Assembly (NCBI GenBank): GCA_031554725.1
Contig: JAVBUZ010000083.1
Location: 1-24,187 of the forward strand
Direction of reading: 5' to 3'
Length of the DNA: 24,187 nt
DNA from: JAVBUZ01 sp031554725
Lineage (GTDB): Bacteria; Bacillota; Clostridia; Lachnospirales; Lachnospiraceae
Shown piece after piece: positions 15,536-23,937 of the stretch. The notes beneath the pieces are model-generated. The model made no database searches. It was not told the DNA's origin and worked only from the letters and a program-made list of their open reading frames with translations. Each line of letters opens with the position of its first letter. Within the stretch, counting starts at the first letter, position 1. The translations under genes and the position numbers were made by a program.

Positions 15536-16610
15536 AACTAATATTTAAATCTGTGTATCCTGCAATTCCATCTACCGTACCGGTAGTCGAATACTGCCAC
15601 ATGGTAAACTTATATGGGTAATCAGGAATATCTGCTATTTGCGACAACCAAATATCATAATCACCAAGCTTTGAAAGATCAACCATTTTTAATAGCCACT
15701 CTTTGTTGCCATATATCATGGTTTTGTATCCTGCATTCTTTACGGTATTTAAAAAAGCCTTGGCAATGGTCGTCCTTTCTTCTTTCGATAAAGAATCAAT
15801 TCTTGCAGTGTCATTTTCAATACTTTCCATGTCAAACGCAACCGGATACCTAACATTATAATCAGCCATGTTATTAATCACTATGTTTGCTTCTTCTTTT
15901 GCCTCATCTTCTGTAATTGCTTGCGAAAAGAAATATACACCAACTTCTAGTCCTGCATCTGTTGCCCGTTTAATATTATCTAAAAAGTAATCATCTAATA
16001 ATATCTGACCACTTCCATAACCTCGCGCACCAACACGAAGCATTACAAAATTAATTCCAGCTTTTTTTACCTTTACAAAATCCACATAGTCATTGTATTT
16101 TGAAAGATCCACTCCCACGTAGGATGTCTGCTTTCCATTTTCATAATACTTCATTAGCTCATTTTGACACACAAGCTTTGTAAAATCATATTCATGCTTG
16201 GGCAAATAAGGGCTTATTAACGCCCACTCCTCTTTACCACTTGCATAGGTTATTAGCGTGTGCTTGCCGTCTGTAGAAGGATCTGCAACAATCTCTTGTT
16301 TTGGTTGCTCCTTAGGTACCTCTAGGGTTACCTCTTCCTTGGGATACATATCCCAGAAATCAAGATCATCTGGAGTTAGGGCTTTTCCATTATTTCCAAA
16401 ATCAGAAATGCTATTTTCTTTTTTATCATCCACAATCACATCCTGTATAATGGGTGTACTGCTTTTAGTTTTCGCTTTGCCTTCTTGTTTTTGGTTCAAT
16501 ACCAATACAAGTACAAGTATGGCAACAACAAATAATGAAACACCAAGAATGGAATAGACAGCTGAAATACTCATCTTGGGTTCATCATCAAATTCTTCGG
16601 GCAATTTCAT
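15513..16610 (-). CDS. Membrane-anchored GH25 muramidase
   Basis: A 365-aa glycoside hydrolase family 25 (lysozyme-type) protein that should cut peptidoglycan glycan strands outside the cell. It has a short cytoplasmic N terminus, one transmembrane helix (about 15-38), a low-complexity linker rich in K, E, D and P (40-115), a region I do not recognise (115-160), and the GH25 domain from about 164 to the end. Visible are GVDLSKYNDYVDFVKVKKAG with D168, the acidic pair FDMES with D260/E262, and the C-terminal MWQYSTTGTVDGIAGYTDLN. The ATG at 16610 follows AAAGGTGGAAAG; the frame stays open upstream into rnfB but without a better start. It lies 25 nt after rnfB and is probably the last gene of the rnf transcript, which is unusual for a wall enzyme. 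Confidence 0.88.
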   Translation of the reverse strand: MKLPEEFDDEPKMSISAVYSILGVSLFVVAILVLVLVLNQKQEGKAKTKSSTPIIQDVIVDDKKENSISDFGNNGKALTPDDLDFWDMYPKEEVTLEVPKEQPKQEIVADPSTDGKHTLITYASGKEEWALISPYLPKHEYDFTKLVCQNELMKYYENGKQTSYVGVDLSKYNDYVDFVKVKKAGINFVMLRVGARGYGSGQILLDDYFLDNIKRATDAGLEVGVYFFSQAITEDEAKEEANIVINNMADYNVRYPVAFDMESIENDTARIDSLSKEERTTIAKAFLNTVKNAGYKTMIYGNKEWLLKMVDLSKLGDYDIWLSQIADIPDYPYKFTMWQYSTTGTVDGIAGYTDLNISFIDYTEK

Positions 16611-16635
16611 CTTCTTTCCACCTTTCCTTTTCTCT

Positions 16636-17427
16636 CTAACAAATAACCTTCTTAGGACACTTCTCTGCACAGATTCCACAACCTGTACACTTGTCTTGGT
16701 CTATAATTGCTCTAAAATCTTCTACTTTAACAGCCTCGGCTGGGCAGTTTTTCACACAGATTCCGCAACCGATACAGCCTGTGCTACAAGCCTTCATTGT
16801 CACTGGTCCTTTATCCTTAGAACTACATGAAACAATGTGTGCTGCATCGTAAGGTTCTAAGCTTATCAAATTCTTTGGACAAACCTCTATACATTTTCCA
16901 CATGCTTTACATGCTTTTTTGTCAACTACTGCCAATCCATTTTCCACATGTATCGCATCAAATAGACATGCCTTTACACAGCTTCCATAGCCCAAGCAAC
17001 CATAATTACATGATTTAGGACCGCCATTAGGAACAAAGCTGAGCATTCTGCAATCGTCAATTCCTGCGTATTCATAGTCATAATGTGTTTTATCACAGTC
17101 TCCGCTACAATGTACAAATGCAACCATTTTTCTAGAGCTGTCTACTTCAACTCCCATTATCTGGCCAATCTTGGTTCCCACCACATCTCCTCCGACAGGA
17201 CATGCATTTGCTGGCGCTTCGCCCTTTACAATGGCTGTTGCAAGTCCTGAGCAACCGGGAAATCCACAGCCACCACAATTATTCCCTGGTAGTGCTGCTA
17301 GAACTGCTTCTTCTTTTTCGTCTACTTCCACTTTAAAAACAATGCCTGCCAAACCTAGGAACAATCCAATAAAAATACCTACTGCTCCTACAATGACTGC
17401 CGCTATTATAACACCTGTAAAATTCAT
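16636..17427 (-). CDS. rnfB: Rnf complex subunit RnfB (Fe-S electron entry subunit)
   Basis: Subunit of the membrane Rnf complex (ferredoxin:NAD+ oxidoreductase, ion-translocating), thought to accept electrons from ferredoxin. The 263-aa protein has an N-terminal membrane helix (about 5-31), then the [4Fe-4S] domain CGGCGFPGC with C51, C54, C59 and C76. Several ferredoxin-like clusters follow: C140-C154, C173/176/179/183, C214-C228 and C247/250/253/257. The protein ends KKVIC directly after the last cluster. The ATG at 17427 is preceded by GGAGG. It follows rnfA by 25 nt and is last of the six rnf genes, the usual clostridial order C-D-G-E-A-B. Confidence 0.96.
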   Translation of the reverse strand: MNFTGVIIAAVIVGAVGIFIGLFLGLAGIVFKVEVDEKEEAVLAALPGNNCGGCGFPGCSGLATAIVKGEAPANACPVGGDVVGTKIGQIMGVEVDSSRKMVAFVHCSGDCDKTHYDYEYAGIDDCRMLSFVPNGGPKSCNYGCLGYGSCVKACLFDAIHVENGLAVVDKKACKACGKCIEVCPKNLISLEPYDAAHIVSCSSKDKGPVTMKACSTGCIGCGICVKNCPAEAVKVEDFRAIIDQDKCTGCGICAEKCPKKVIC

Positions 17428-17452
17428 CTACCAACCTCCATAGTTCCTTCGT

Positions 17453-18037
17453 CTACAATAGTCCTGAAAATCCGCAAAAAGCAATTGCCATTAATCCTGC
17501 TGTAAGAAGGACCATCGGCATACCTTTAAAAGATTCTGGGTAGTCATTATATTCCATTTTTTCTCTAAGTCCAGCTAAAATTACGATTGAAATCGTAAAG
17601 CCCACTGATGTCGCAAAGCCATTTACAATGCCTGCTAAAATTCCATACTCTTTTTGCACGTTTGTAAGGGCAACACCCAAAACTGCACAGTTTGTCGTGA
17701 TTAATGGAAGATACACGCCTAATGCTTTATACAAAGCAGGCATGAATTTTTTCAAAAACATCTCCACAAATTGAACTAATGCTGCAATAACCAAAATGAA
17801 AACTATAGTCTGTAAATATTCAATTCCAAATTTTACTAATACAAATTTATAGATAACACCTGCTACTCCACTTGCTAATGTAATAACAAAGATAACTGCT
17901 GTTCCCATGCCCGCTGCTGTATCCGTTTTCTTGGATACACCTAAAAAAGGACAAAGTCCTAAGAACTGACTTAATACGACATTGCTGACAAGGGAGGAGC
18001 CAACTAAAATAATTAGTAGTTCTTTTACTGTATTCAT
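17453..18037 (-). CDS. rnfA: Rnf complex subunit RnfA
   Basis: A 194-aa integral membrane subunit with six hydrophobic segments. With RnfE it forms the pseudo-symmetric core that holds an intramembrane [2Fe-2S] cluster; the expected cysteines are C29 (FLGLCPFLGV) and C117 (LITTNCAVLGVAL). The start ATG (18037-18035) overlaps the rnfE stop in a TAATG arrangement, so the two are translationally coupled. GGAGG lies just upstream inside rnfE. Confidence 0.97.
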   Translation of the reverse strand: MNTVKELLIILVGSSLVSNVVLSQFLGLCPFLGVSKKTDTAAGMGTAVIFVITLASGVAGVIYKFVLVKFGIEYLQTIVFILVIAALVQFVEMFLKKFMPALYKALGVYLPLITTNCAVLGVALTNVQKEYGILAGIVNGFATSVGFTISIVILAGLREKMEYNDYPESFKGMPMVLLTAGLMAIAFCGFSGLL

Positions 18038-18798
18038 TATTTCTCCTCCTTGCTCTCTTCATCTAAATTAATAAACTCTATAGAGTCCTCTGCTTCCATG
18101 GTGGCAGATGTATCAAAAAAACGTCTGCTGCATCCTTTATCACCACAGTTTAGACAATCTTCGCTACAACCTGATTGTATCTTGCTCATGTCCTTGCCTT
18201 TTTTCTCTCCGCGAATCTTAATGTAATTTTGAAGAGCTGTTAGGGCTGCTAGTACAAAGAAAGCGCCTGGTGCAAGTACAAGGATTCCTATTGGGACATA
18301 CCCCTGTGGCATAACCGAAAATCCAAAAAGCTTTCCTGCCCCCAGTATTTCTCTTACCGCTCCAATACAAGTAAGTGCAACAGAAAATCCAAGTCCCATT
18401 CCTATTCCATCAAATAAAGACGCAACTGGAGGATTAAAGTATGCATAAGCCTCTGCACGACCCAAAATAATACAGTTAACAACAATCAGTGGTATGTATA
18501 CACCCAAAGACTCGTTTAATGCTGGTAGATATGCCTCAAGTAGAAGCTGTACCACGGTAACAAAGGACGCTATAATTACAATAAATGCCGGAATTCGCAC
18601 CTTGTTGGGAATAATATTTCTTAGTGCCGAAATAATTAAATTACTTAAAGCTAAAACGACTGCTGTCGTCAAGCCCATACCTAATCCGTTTATTGCAGAT
18701 GATGTTACTGCTAAAGTCGGGCACATTCCAAGCATAAGCACAAAGGTCGGATTTTCTTTTACAATACCATTATACAGTCTTTCGCCCACGTTATTCAT
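18037..18798 (-). CDS. rnfE: Rnf complex subunit RnfE with a cysteine-rich C-terminal tail
   Basis: Integral membrane partner of RnfA. The first ~195 residues are standard RnfE: ENPTFVLMLGMCPTLAVT with C26, VVNCIILGRAEAYA with C109 (the expected ligands of the shared [2Fe-2S] cluster), and about six membrane helices. The protein is 253 aa, longer than the ~200-230 aa typical of the family. The extra tail contains GCSEDCLNCGDKGC with C211, C215, C218 and C223, then an acidic end. This CX3CX2CX4C set could bind a metal or Fe-S cluster. The ATG at 18798 overlaps the rnfG end by 8 nt, and the stop overlaps the rnfA start. Confidence 0.95.
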   Translation of the reverse strand: MNNVGERLYNGIVKENPTFVLMLGMCPTLAVTSSAINGLGMGLTTAVVLALSNLIISALRNIIPNKVRIPAFIVIIASFVTVVQLLLEAYLPALNESLGVYIPLIVVNCIILGRAEAYAYFNPPVASLFDGIGMGLGFSVALTCIGAVREILGAGKLFGFSVMPQGYVPIGILVLAPGAFFVLAALTALQNYIKIRGEKKGKDMSKIQSGCSEDCLNCGDKGCSRRFFDTSATMEAEDSIEFINLDEESKEEK

Positions 18799-19414
18799 TG
18801 GTAGTTCCTCCCTTCTTTAGCTGTGTATCAAAAAATTTAAGACCACCATTAACAGCACTTGTAACTGCCTTGGTTGTAATGGTTGCTGCGGAGATAGCAT
18901 CAATCTGACTATCTACCGTTGCTCCTGTTTTTGTATAGGTAAAAGCAGAAACATTTTTACCAGCAAATTGAGGTACCAAGACATTTTTTGCTTCCATTCC
19001 AAGTCCAGGAGTTTCGCCAATTTCTAGTATCGAAATTCCATTAAGAGTGCCATCATTTCTTACTCCCATAAAAATTCCGATATTTCCTGCGTACCCTTCT
19101 GAAGAAACTACCGAAATCACGTATCCAAGGCTTTCATTTTCTTCTCCATATGCCACAAATACCTTTGTTATGGTTACTCCCTCTGCCGCTAATTCTTGCT
19201 GCACGTTAGCTCCACCTACTTCTATCGATTCAAATGTAGTGGCATCTTTAAATACTTCCTGACAAGCTTTACTAATCTTCTTTTCTTTCTGTAAAATGAT
19301 TGGCTCTTTTGTAATCTCATATACAAAACCCAATATAAGCCCTGCAAGAATGGTAATTGCAAACATGATTGCAGTGTCCTTAAACATGCTACGAATATCC
19401 TTCTTATCTTTCAT
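18791..19414 (-). CDS. rnfG: Rnf complex subunit RnfG (covalent FMN subunit)
   Basis: A 207-aa subunit with one N-terminal membrane helix (about 13-32) and an extracytoplasmic FMN-binding domain. The FMN is attached through phosphoester linkage to a threonine; the motif here is DAISAATITT with T178 the likely site. GETPGLGMEAK (133-143) is another family signature. The start was moved from the longest frame (19462) to the ATG at 19414, which follows AAAAGGAGGG and gives MKDKKDIRSMFKD. This start overlaps the end of rnfD by 11 nt. rnfE overlaps its 3' end. Confidence 0.95.
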   Translation of the reverse strand: MKDKKDIRSMFKDTAIMFAITILAGLILGFVYEITKEPIILQKEKKISKACQEVFKDATTFESIEVGGANVQQELAAEGVTITKVFVAYGEENESLGYVISVVSSEGYAGNIGIFMGVRNDGTLNGISILEIGETPGLGMEAKNVLVPQFAGKNVSAFTYTKTGATVDSQIDAISAATITTKAVTSAVNGGLKFFDTQLKKGGTTNE

Positions 19415-20351
19415 GCTTGTGCCCTCCTTTTCCAAAAGGTCTAGGCATGCTAATCTTTTCAATAAGGGGAACTAATAGGTTTCCTAAGATGATAGCATAG
19501 GACACCCCTTCTGCACTTGGTCCGAATACGCGAAATATTCCTGTGAGCAGGCCGAGCACAATACCAAAAAGATACTGACCATTTTTTGTAATAGGTCTTG
19601 TTACATAATCTGTTGCCATGAAAAAGGCACCTAACATCAATCCACCACCTGCTAACTGAGCTACGATATAAGCGAAATCAAATCCATGTCCACTAAATGC
19701 CACTAAAAATACTACAAAGGAAAGTATGTAGCTTCCAGGTATTCTTAAATCAATGACACCTATCAGAATTAGGAAGCAAGCACCAATAACTATTGCAAGC
19801 ATCGATGTTTCCCCGATAGTACCTGCTGTTTTTCCAATAAACATATCTAAAATATTTATCTCTCCGCCAGTCCTTAATGCTTCTAGAGGGGTCGCACCTG
19901 TATATGCATCACATGCAAAGTCTATCATGTGTTTAGGAAATGAAATTAGCAAAAAGCACCTTGCCGCTAAAGCTGGATTCATAAAGTTCTGTCCTAAACC
20001 ACCAAAAAGCATTTTAACAATTAAGATAGCAAAAACTCCACCTAGTGCTGCCATCCAAAGGGGTAGGCTAACTGGTAAGTTCATGGCAAGTAGCAATCCT
20101 GTTACTACTGCTGATAAATCGTCAATGGTTCTTTTCTTTCTATATAGCCCAAATAGAAACTCAGTAAGAACCGTTGAAGCAATGGTAACTAATACCACTA
20201 AAAGGGCTCTTATTCCAAAATTATATATTCCAAATCCCGTAGCAGGCATAAGTGCTAGTATTACTGCAAACATAATTCCGTTTGTAGTTACTTTGCTTCT
20301 GATATGGGGATTGGATGATACTTTTAATAACTTTTCTTCAGCCACGTTCAT
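19404..20351 (-). CDS. rnfD: Rnf complex subunit RnfD
   Basis: A 315-aa integral membrane subunit with about nine to ten hydrophobic segments, carrying a second covalently bound FMN. The attachment motif YTGATPLEAL is visible with T154. FGGLGQNFMNPALAAR (116-131) and the C-terminal AEGVSYAIILGNLLVPLI are also typical. RnfD is expected to take part in ion translocation. The ATG at 20351 follows AGGAGG. It starts 5 nt after rnfC and overlaps rnfG. The stop lies within a histidine/lysine-rich end (GKGGHKHER). Confidence 0.96.
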   Translation of the reverse strand: MNVAEEKLLKVSSNPHIRSKVTTNGIMFAVILALMPATGFGIYNFGIRALLVVLVTIASTVLTEFLFGLYRKKRTIDDLSAVVTGLLLAMNLPVSLPLWMAALGGVFAILIVKMLFGGLGQNFMNPALAARCFLLISFPKHMIDFACDAYTGATPLEALRTGGEINILDMFIGKTAGTIGETSMLAIVIGACFLILIGVIDLRIPGSYILSFVVFLVAFSGHGFDFAYIVAQLAGGGLMLGAFFMATDYVTRPITKNGQYLFGIVLGLLTGIFRVFGPSAEGVSYAIILGNLLVPLIEKISMPRPFGKGGHKHER

Positions 20352-20356
20352 TCCTC

Positions 20357-21673
20357 CTATTTCTTTTTCTTCGCAAGCTGCATTTTACGCATAGACTTTA
20401 TGGTTTGGGTAAGAGGCCTTTTGGCTGGACATACATAACTACAGCATCCACACTCACAACACTCCATACCATTGTTTTTCAAAAATGCTTCTTCATTACC
20501 TTGAATTGCATAAACCATCAATTTGCTCGGAACAACTCGTCCGGGACAAACCTCTACACATCTTCCACACTTGATACAAGGTGAATCTTCCATAGCCGTT
20601 ACATCATCTTTTTTTAGGCATAATAGTGCTGATGCCGTCTTTGTTGTTGGCACATCTAAATCAAAAATACCAAAGCCCATCATGGGACCACCAGAAATTA
20701 TCTTTTCTGGCTGTACTTTAAATCCACCAGCCTCTTCGATAAGCTCATGGTAATTGGTACCTATTCTTACTTTAAAATTGCAAGGCTTTCTAATGGCATC
20801 ACCAGTCACGGTAACAATTCTCTCCATTAGAGGATAGCCTAAGGTTACTGCTTGATGGATCGCCACAACGGTATCGATATTATTTACAACGCAGCCTGCA
20901 TCTGCTGGTAGCATCTTCGAATTAATTTCTCTCCCTGTGGTTGCATAAATAAGCTGTCTTTCTGCGCCCTGTGGATACTTGGTTTTTAGAGCTTTTATTA
21001 ATATCTTGTTTTCATCCTTGGTCAATCTCTTTAATAGCTCAATGCAGTCTTTCTTGTTATCTTCTACTGCTATGATTCCATAGGCACCATCAAAAAGTCT
21101 TAGTATGGCTTTTAATCCACCAATTACCTTTTCTGGTTCCTCTAACATACGTCTATAATCTGATGTCAAATATGGTTCACATTCCGCACCATTAACAATA
21201 ACATACTCTATTTTTTCTGGCTCCTTGGGAGATAGCTTAATAAAGGTAGGGAAACCTGCTCCCCCCATACCTACGATGCCCGCTTCCTTAACCTTCTCAA
21301 TTATTTCTTCTTTTGTATAATCTTCCAGGCTTTTGCACGCTGGATACGTAACCTCTTCATAGAGCCCGTCATTTTCAATCACGATACTCATGACATCATC
21401 ACCGGTTACCACTCTATGTGGTTCTACCGCCTTAACCGTTCCTGAAACACTGGCATAAATAGGCGCCGAAACAAAACCTGTAGCCTCAGCAATCTTTTGG
21501 CCGACAAGCACTTTATCACCCTTTTTTACAATCGGTGTCGCTGGTGCTCCAATATGTTGAGATAGTGGATAAATTAAATCTCCTTTAGGTAATACTTCCC
21601 TAATTGGCCTATCCTTTGACAAGTCTTTTCCATCATATGGATGGATGCCACCTGTGAAGGTTAATTTTGCCAT
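20357..21673 (-). CDS. rnfC: Rnf complex subunit RnfC (NADH-binding)
   Basis: A 438-aa peripheral cytoplasmic subunit, thought to reduce NAD+. The order of parts is an N-terminal barrel-sandwich domain (about 30-100), a Complex I 51-kDa-like NADH/FMN domain with GIVGMGGAGFPTFIKL (133-148) and NGAECEPYLTSD (161-172), a SLBB region, and two [4Fe-4S] ferredoxin motifs: CIKCGRCVEVCPGRVVP and CCECGCCSYVCPAKRPL. The C-terminal end is lysine-rich. The ATG at 21673 follows AGGAGGAAGG. It is the first gene of the rnf unit. Upstream (21674-21855) I find no convincing consensus promoter; TTTTTA-17-TATAGT on the minus strand is the best but weak. Confidence 0.96.
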   Translation of the reverse strand: MAKLTFTGGIHPYDGKDLSKDRPIREVLPKGDLIYPLSQHIGAPATPIVKKGDKVLVGQKIAEATGFVSAPIYASVSGTVKAVEPHRVVTGDDVMSIVIENDGLYEEVTYPACKSLEDYTKEEIIEKVKEAGIVGMGGAGFPTFIKLSPKEPEKIEYVIVNGAECEPYLTSDYRRMLEEPEKVIGGLKAILRLFDGAYGIIAVEDNKKDCIELLKRLTKDENKILIKALKTKYPQGAERQLIYATTGREINSKMLPADAGCVVNNIDTVVAIHQAVTLGYPLMERIVTVTGDAIRKPCNFKVRIGTNYHELIEEAGGFKVQPEKIISGGPMMGFGIFDLDVPTTKTASALLCLKKDDVTAMEDSPCIKCGRCVEVCPGRVVPSKLMVYAIQGNEEAFLKNNGMECCECGCCSYVCPAKRPLTQTIKSMRKMQLAKKKK

Positions 21674-21855
21674 GATGCCTTCCTCCTGTTTAAATAATTG
21701 TTATAATTCATCTAATTAAATATACTATTTTTTTCGACAGATTACTATATAAAAATGCTTTTTCCTTAAAAATACTTTTTGTAAAAAATCACTACTGTAG
21801 AGGCTTAAAATATGTTATGATGACAGTATATTTATCAAGAAAAAAGGAGATTCCC

Positions 21856-22959
21856 ATGAACTATATTACTCAAAAGCTAGATAATTTTAACTTGCAATAT
21901 CCATTGGAACAATTAGCTCCTTTGGAAGAAGTTTTATTTATAGATATTGAAACTACGGGCTTTACCGCAAGGTCCTCTTCTCTTTATATGATTGGAATTG
22001 CATACTATGAAAATAGTAGTTGGACTATTCGTCAATGGTTTAGTGAGTCACCTTCCAATGAAAGTGAAGTTCTAAGAGATTTCTTTGAATTTGCCTCACG
22101 CTATAAATACCTGCTTCATTTTAATGGTAACAATTTTGATTTACCTTATCTTCTTCAAAAATGTGAACAGTATCATATGGATTATAATTTTGATAGCTTT
22201 ACTGGCATCGACATATATAGACGTATTTCTCCATATAAGTTTTTTCTCAAATTGCCAAACTGCAAGCAAAAAACCTTAGAAAATTACCTAAGTATCAATC
22301 GTATTGATACCTTTAGCGGTGGTGAATTAATTGGCATTTATCATGACTATGTTAAAAACCCTACAGACTTTTCTAAAAGTATTTTATTGCAGCACAATAG
22401 AGATGACATAAAAGGAATGCTGGAGCTTCTTCCAATCTTGTCATACCATGATATTTTTCATCTTGGCGTAAAAGCAAAAAAAGTACAAGCCAACCACTAC
22501 AAGGATTATAATGGCAATACCAGACAAGAGGTGCTAATGACACTTTCTTTACCTCTAAGCCTGCCAAAGCCTATCTCCGCTAGTGCAAATGACTGCTACT
22601 TTAGAGGCGAGGGCGATACTGCCCAGCTTAAGGTTCCTGTTTATGAAGAAGAATTAAAATATTACTATGCGAATTACAAGGATTACTACTACCTTCCTAC
22701 AGAAGATGTTGCCTTACATAAATCAGTTGCTACTTTTGTTGATAAAGAGCATCGTCTTCAGGCGACTGCTGTTAACTGCTACACCAGAAAATACTCCGCA
22801 TTTCTTCCACAATGGGATATTTTAGTTGAACCATTTTTTAAAAGGGATTATAAGAGTAAGACTCTCTTCTTTGAACTTACAGATGAACTAAAGAAAGATC
22901 GTGGAGCATTTACAAGATATGCAAATCATGTATTGGATATGATTTCAAGTTCCTTCTAA
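21856..22959 (+). CDS. YprB-like DEDD 3'-5' exonuclease / RNase H-like protein
   Basis: A 367-aa cytoplasmic protein whose N-terminal ~200 residues are a DEDD-type exonuclease fold of the YprB (RNase_H_2) family. The acidic residues are D30 and E32 (FIDIETTGF), D95 (HFNGNNFDLPYL) and D183/D184 with H180 (HNRDDIKGM). The rest (200-367) is not a domain I recognise. In B. subtilis yprB lies next to the helicase gene yprA, but no helicase is here. The ATG at 21856 follows AAAAAGGAGA; an in-frame ATG at 21817 lacks a ribosome binding site. It is divergent from rnfC. The 3' end runs into palindromic repeat copy 2. The substrate is unknown. Confidence 0.85.
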   Translation: MNYITQKLDNFNLQYPLEQLAPLEEVLFIDIETTGFTARSSSLYMIGIAYYENSSWTIRQWFSESPSNESEVLRDFFEFASRYKYLLHFNGNNFDLPYLLQKCEQYHMDYNFDSFTGIDIYRRISPYKFFLKLPNCKQKTLENYLSINRIDTFSGGELIGIYHDYVKNPTDFSKSILLQHNRDDIKGMLELLPILSYHDIFHLGVKAKKVQANHYKDYNGNTRQEVLMTLSLPLSLPKPISASANDCYFRGEGDTAQLKVPVYEEELKYYYANYKDYYYLPTEDVALHKSVATFVDKEHRLQATAVNCYTRKYSAFLPQWDILVEPFFKRDYKSKTLFFELTDELKKDRGAFTRYANHVLDMISSSF

Positions 22960-22975
22960 AGGGTGGCAAAAGAAA

Positions 22976-23203
22976 AAGATGCATTTTATGTTTCCTCTGC
23001 GTAACAAGGGAAGCTTTACTAAGAAATTTATTGTGCTTTCGTTTCGGGCACGCTTTCGCTTGGATGAATCCGCAATGGTGCATAAAATCCAAAACTACTG
23101 GATTTAAGCACCAGCGAATTCAAACAGCCCGGCACAAAAGCCAATTTAATTTCTTTAGTAGAAGCTCGCTACATACACAGTGGAAACACAAGATGCATTT
23201 TAT
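22976..23203 (+). repeat. Long palindromic intergenic repeat, copy 2, with flanking 14-nt direct repeats
   Basis: It fills the gap between two convergent genes. The core on the plus strand is: GAATCCGC (23066-23073), bulge AA, TGGTGC (23076-23081), ATA, AAATCCA (23085-23091), loop AAACTAC (23092-23098), TGGATTT, AA, GCACCA (23108-23113), GCGAATTC (23114-23121). CACGCTTTCGCTTG (23049-23062) lies 13 nt before TGGTGC. Outer arms, including AAGAAATT/AATTTCTT and GTTTCC/GGAAAC, make an imperfect hairpin of about 200 bp. The direct repeat AAGATGCATTTTAT occurs exactly at 22976-22989 and 23190-23203, just outside the GTTTCC/GGAAAC ends. The right end lies next to the lipoprotein stop codon. Confidence 0.85.
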
Positions 23204-23205
23204 CT

Positions 23206-23793
23206 TTAGACAAGTGGTTTTTCAATCACATATTTTACAAAGCCGTCTTCTAGGATTATGAATATGGGGTAGTGTGCTCCCAAATCAGGATAGGTATTTA
23301 GATATTCTAAAAAAAGTTCTTTATCTTTTGTTACTATTCTTTGGTCTTCATCCTTTTTGACATAATCAACGCCCCAATCAATAAAGTGATACTCGGTATT
23401 TTCATTTATAGGAAAACTAAGCACGTCCTCATCTCTATCAATTATGCAGTAACCACTTATCAAATCATCCTCTGTTAATTCCAGTTCTGCAATTCTATCA
23501 TAATTGTCCGAATCAATCCATTCAATTGGCTTTATACTAAGTACATTATCAGCTATTGAGATGTAACCGCTATAGTCAAATGCATATTTTACTCCCAAAA
23601 ACGACAACGATGGGCCTATATGTAGTGAATCATAGCCATACTCCTGCTTCTTCTCTTCCTGCTTTGTTACGCTTTCAGCGCTTTTTGTAGGAATGCTTGA
23701 TTCTTGAATTACCTTATCCCCATTACCTTCTGCCGCACATCCACACAAAATAACACACAGCACTATCCCACACAGACCATACTTTAACTTCAT
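23206..23793 (-). CDS. Predicted lipoprotein of unknown function
   Basis: A 195-aa protein with a lipoprotein signal: MKLKYGLCGIVLCVILCGC has a hydrophobic stretch ending in the lipobox L-C-G-C, so C19 would be lipidated and the protein held on the outer face of the membrane. A charged, low-complexity linker (about 23-52) leads to a folded part (about 53-195) rich in acidic and aromatic residues (ADNVLSIKPIEWIDSDNYDR, IDWGVDYVKKDEDQR). I recognise no domain. The ATG at 23793 follows AAAGGGAGGGG; an in-frame ATG at 23853 would place the signal peptide internally. It is monocistronic. Its stop lies just outside palindromic repeat copy 2, and copy 3 lies upstream. Confidence 0.8.
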   Translation of the reverse strand: MKLKYGLCGIVLCVILCGCAAEGNGDKVIQESSIPTKSAESVTKQEEKKQEYGYDSLHIGPSLSFLGVKYAFDYSGYISIADNVLSIKPIEWIDSDNYDRIAELELTEDDLISGYCIIDRDEDVLSFPINENTEYHFIDWGVDYVKKDEDQRIVTKDKELFLEYLNTYPDLGAHYPIFIILEDGFVKYVIEKPLV

Positions 23794-23852
23794 TAAATCC
23801 CCTCCCTTTCTATTACTATCACCACACAACATGCTCCAATTCCCTTGATTCA

Positions 23853-23881
23853 AGCTTACCCTTTCACATATTATTTGTCAA
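23853..23881 (-). promoter_or_regulatory. Possible promoter of the lipoprotein gene
   Basis: A perfect -35 TTGACA (23881-23876) is followed after 17 nt by TAAGCT (23858-23853), which matches only 3/6 of a -10. The -35 and its position, about 60 nt upstream of the ATG, are suggestive. Confidence 0.4.
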
Positions 23882-23937
23882 CAAATGTGCATCTTCTCCT
23901 TCTCTAGGAACCAAACCTTTTCTATCGATGCAAGGCT

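Noticed and set aside
19753..20394. 213-codon plus-strand ORF antisense to rnfD
   Set aside because: It is the mirror frame of a conserved membrane protein gene; the composition reflects rnfD codons and there is no ribosome binding site.
23031..23261. 76-codon plus-strand ORF
   Set aside because: It lies inside palindromic repeat copy 2 and runs into the antisense of the lipoprotein gene. No ribosome binding site and no coding character.
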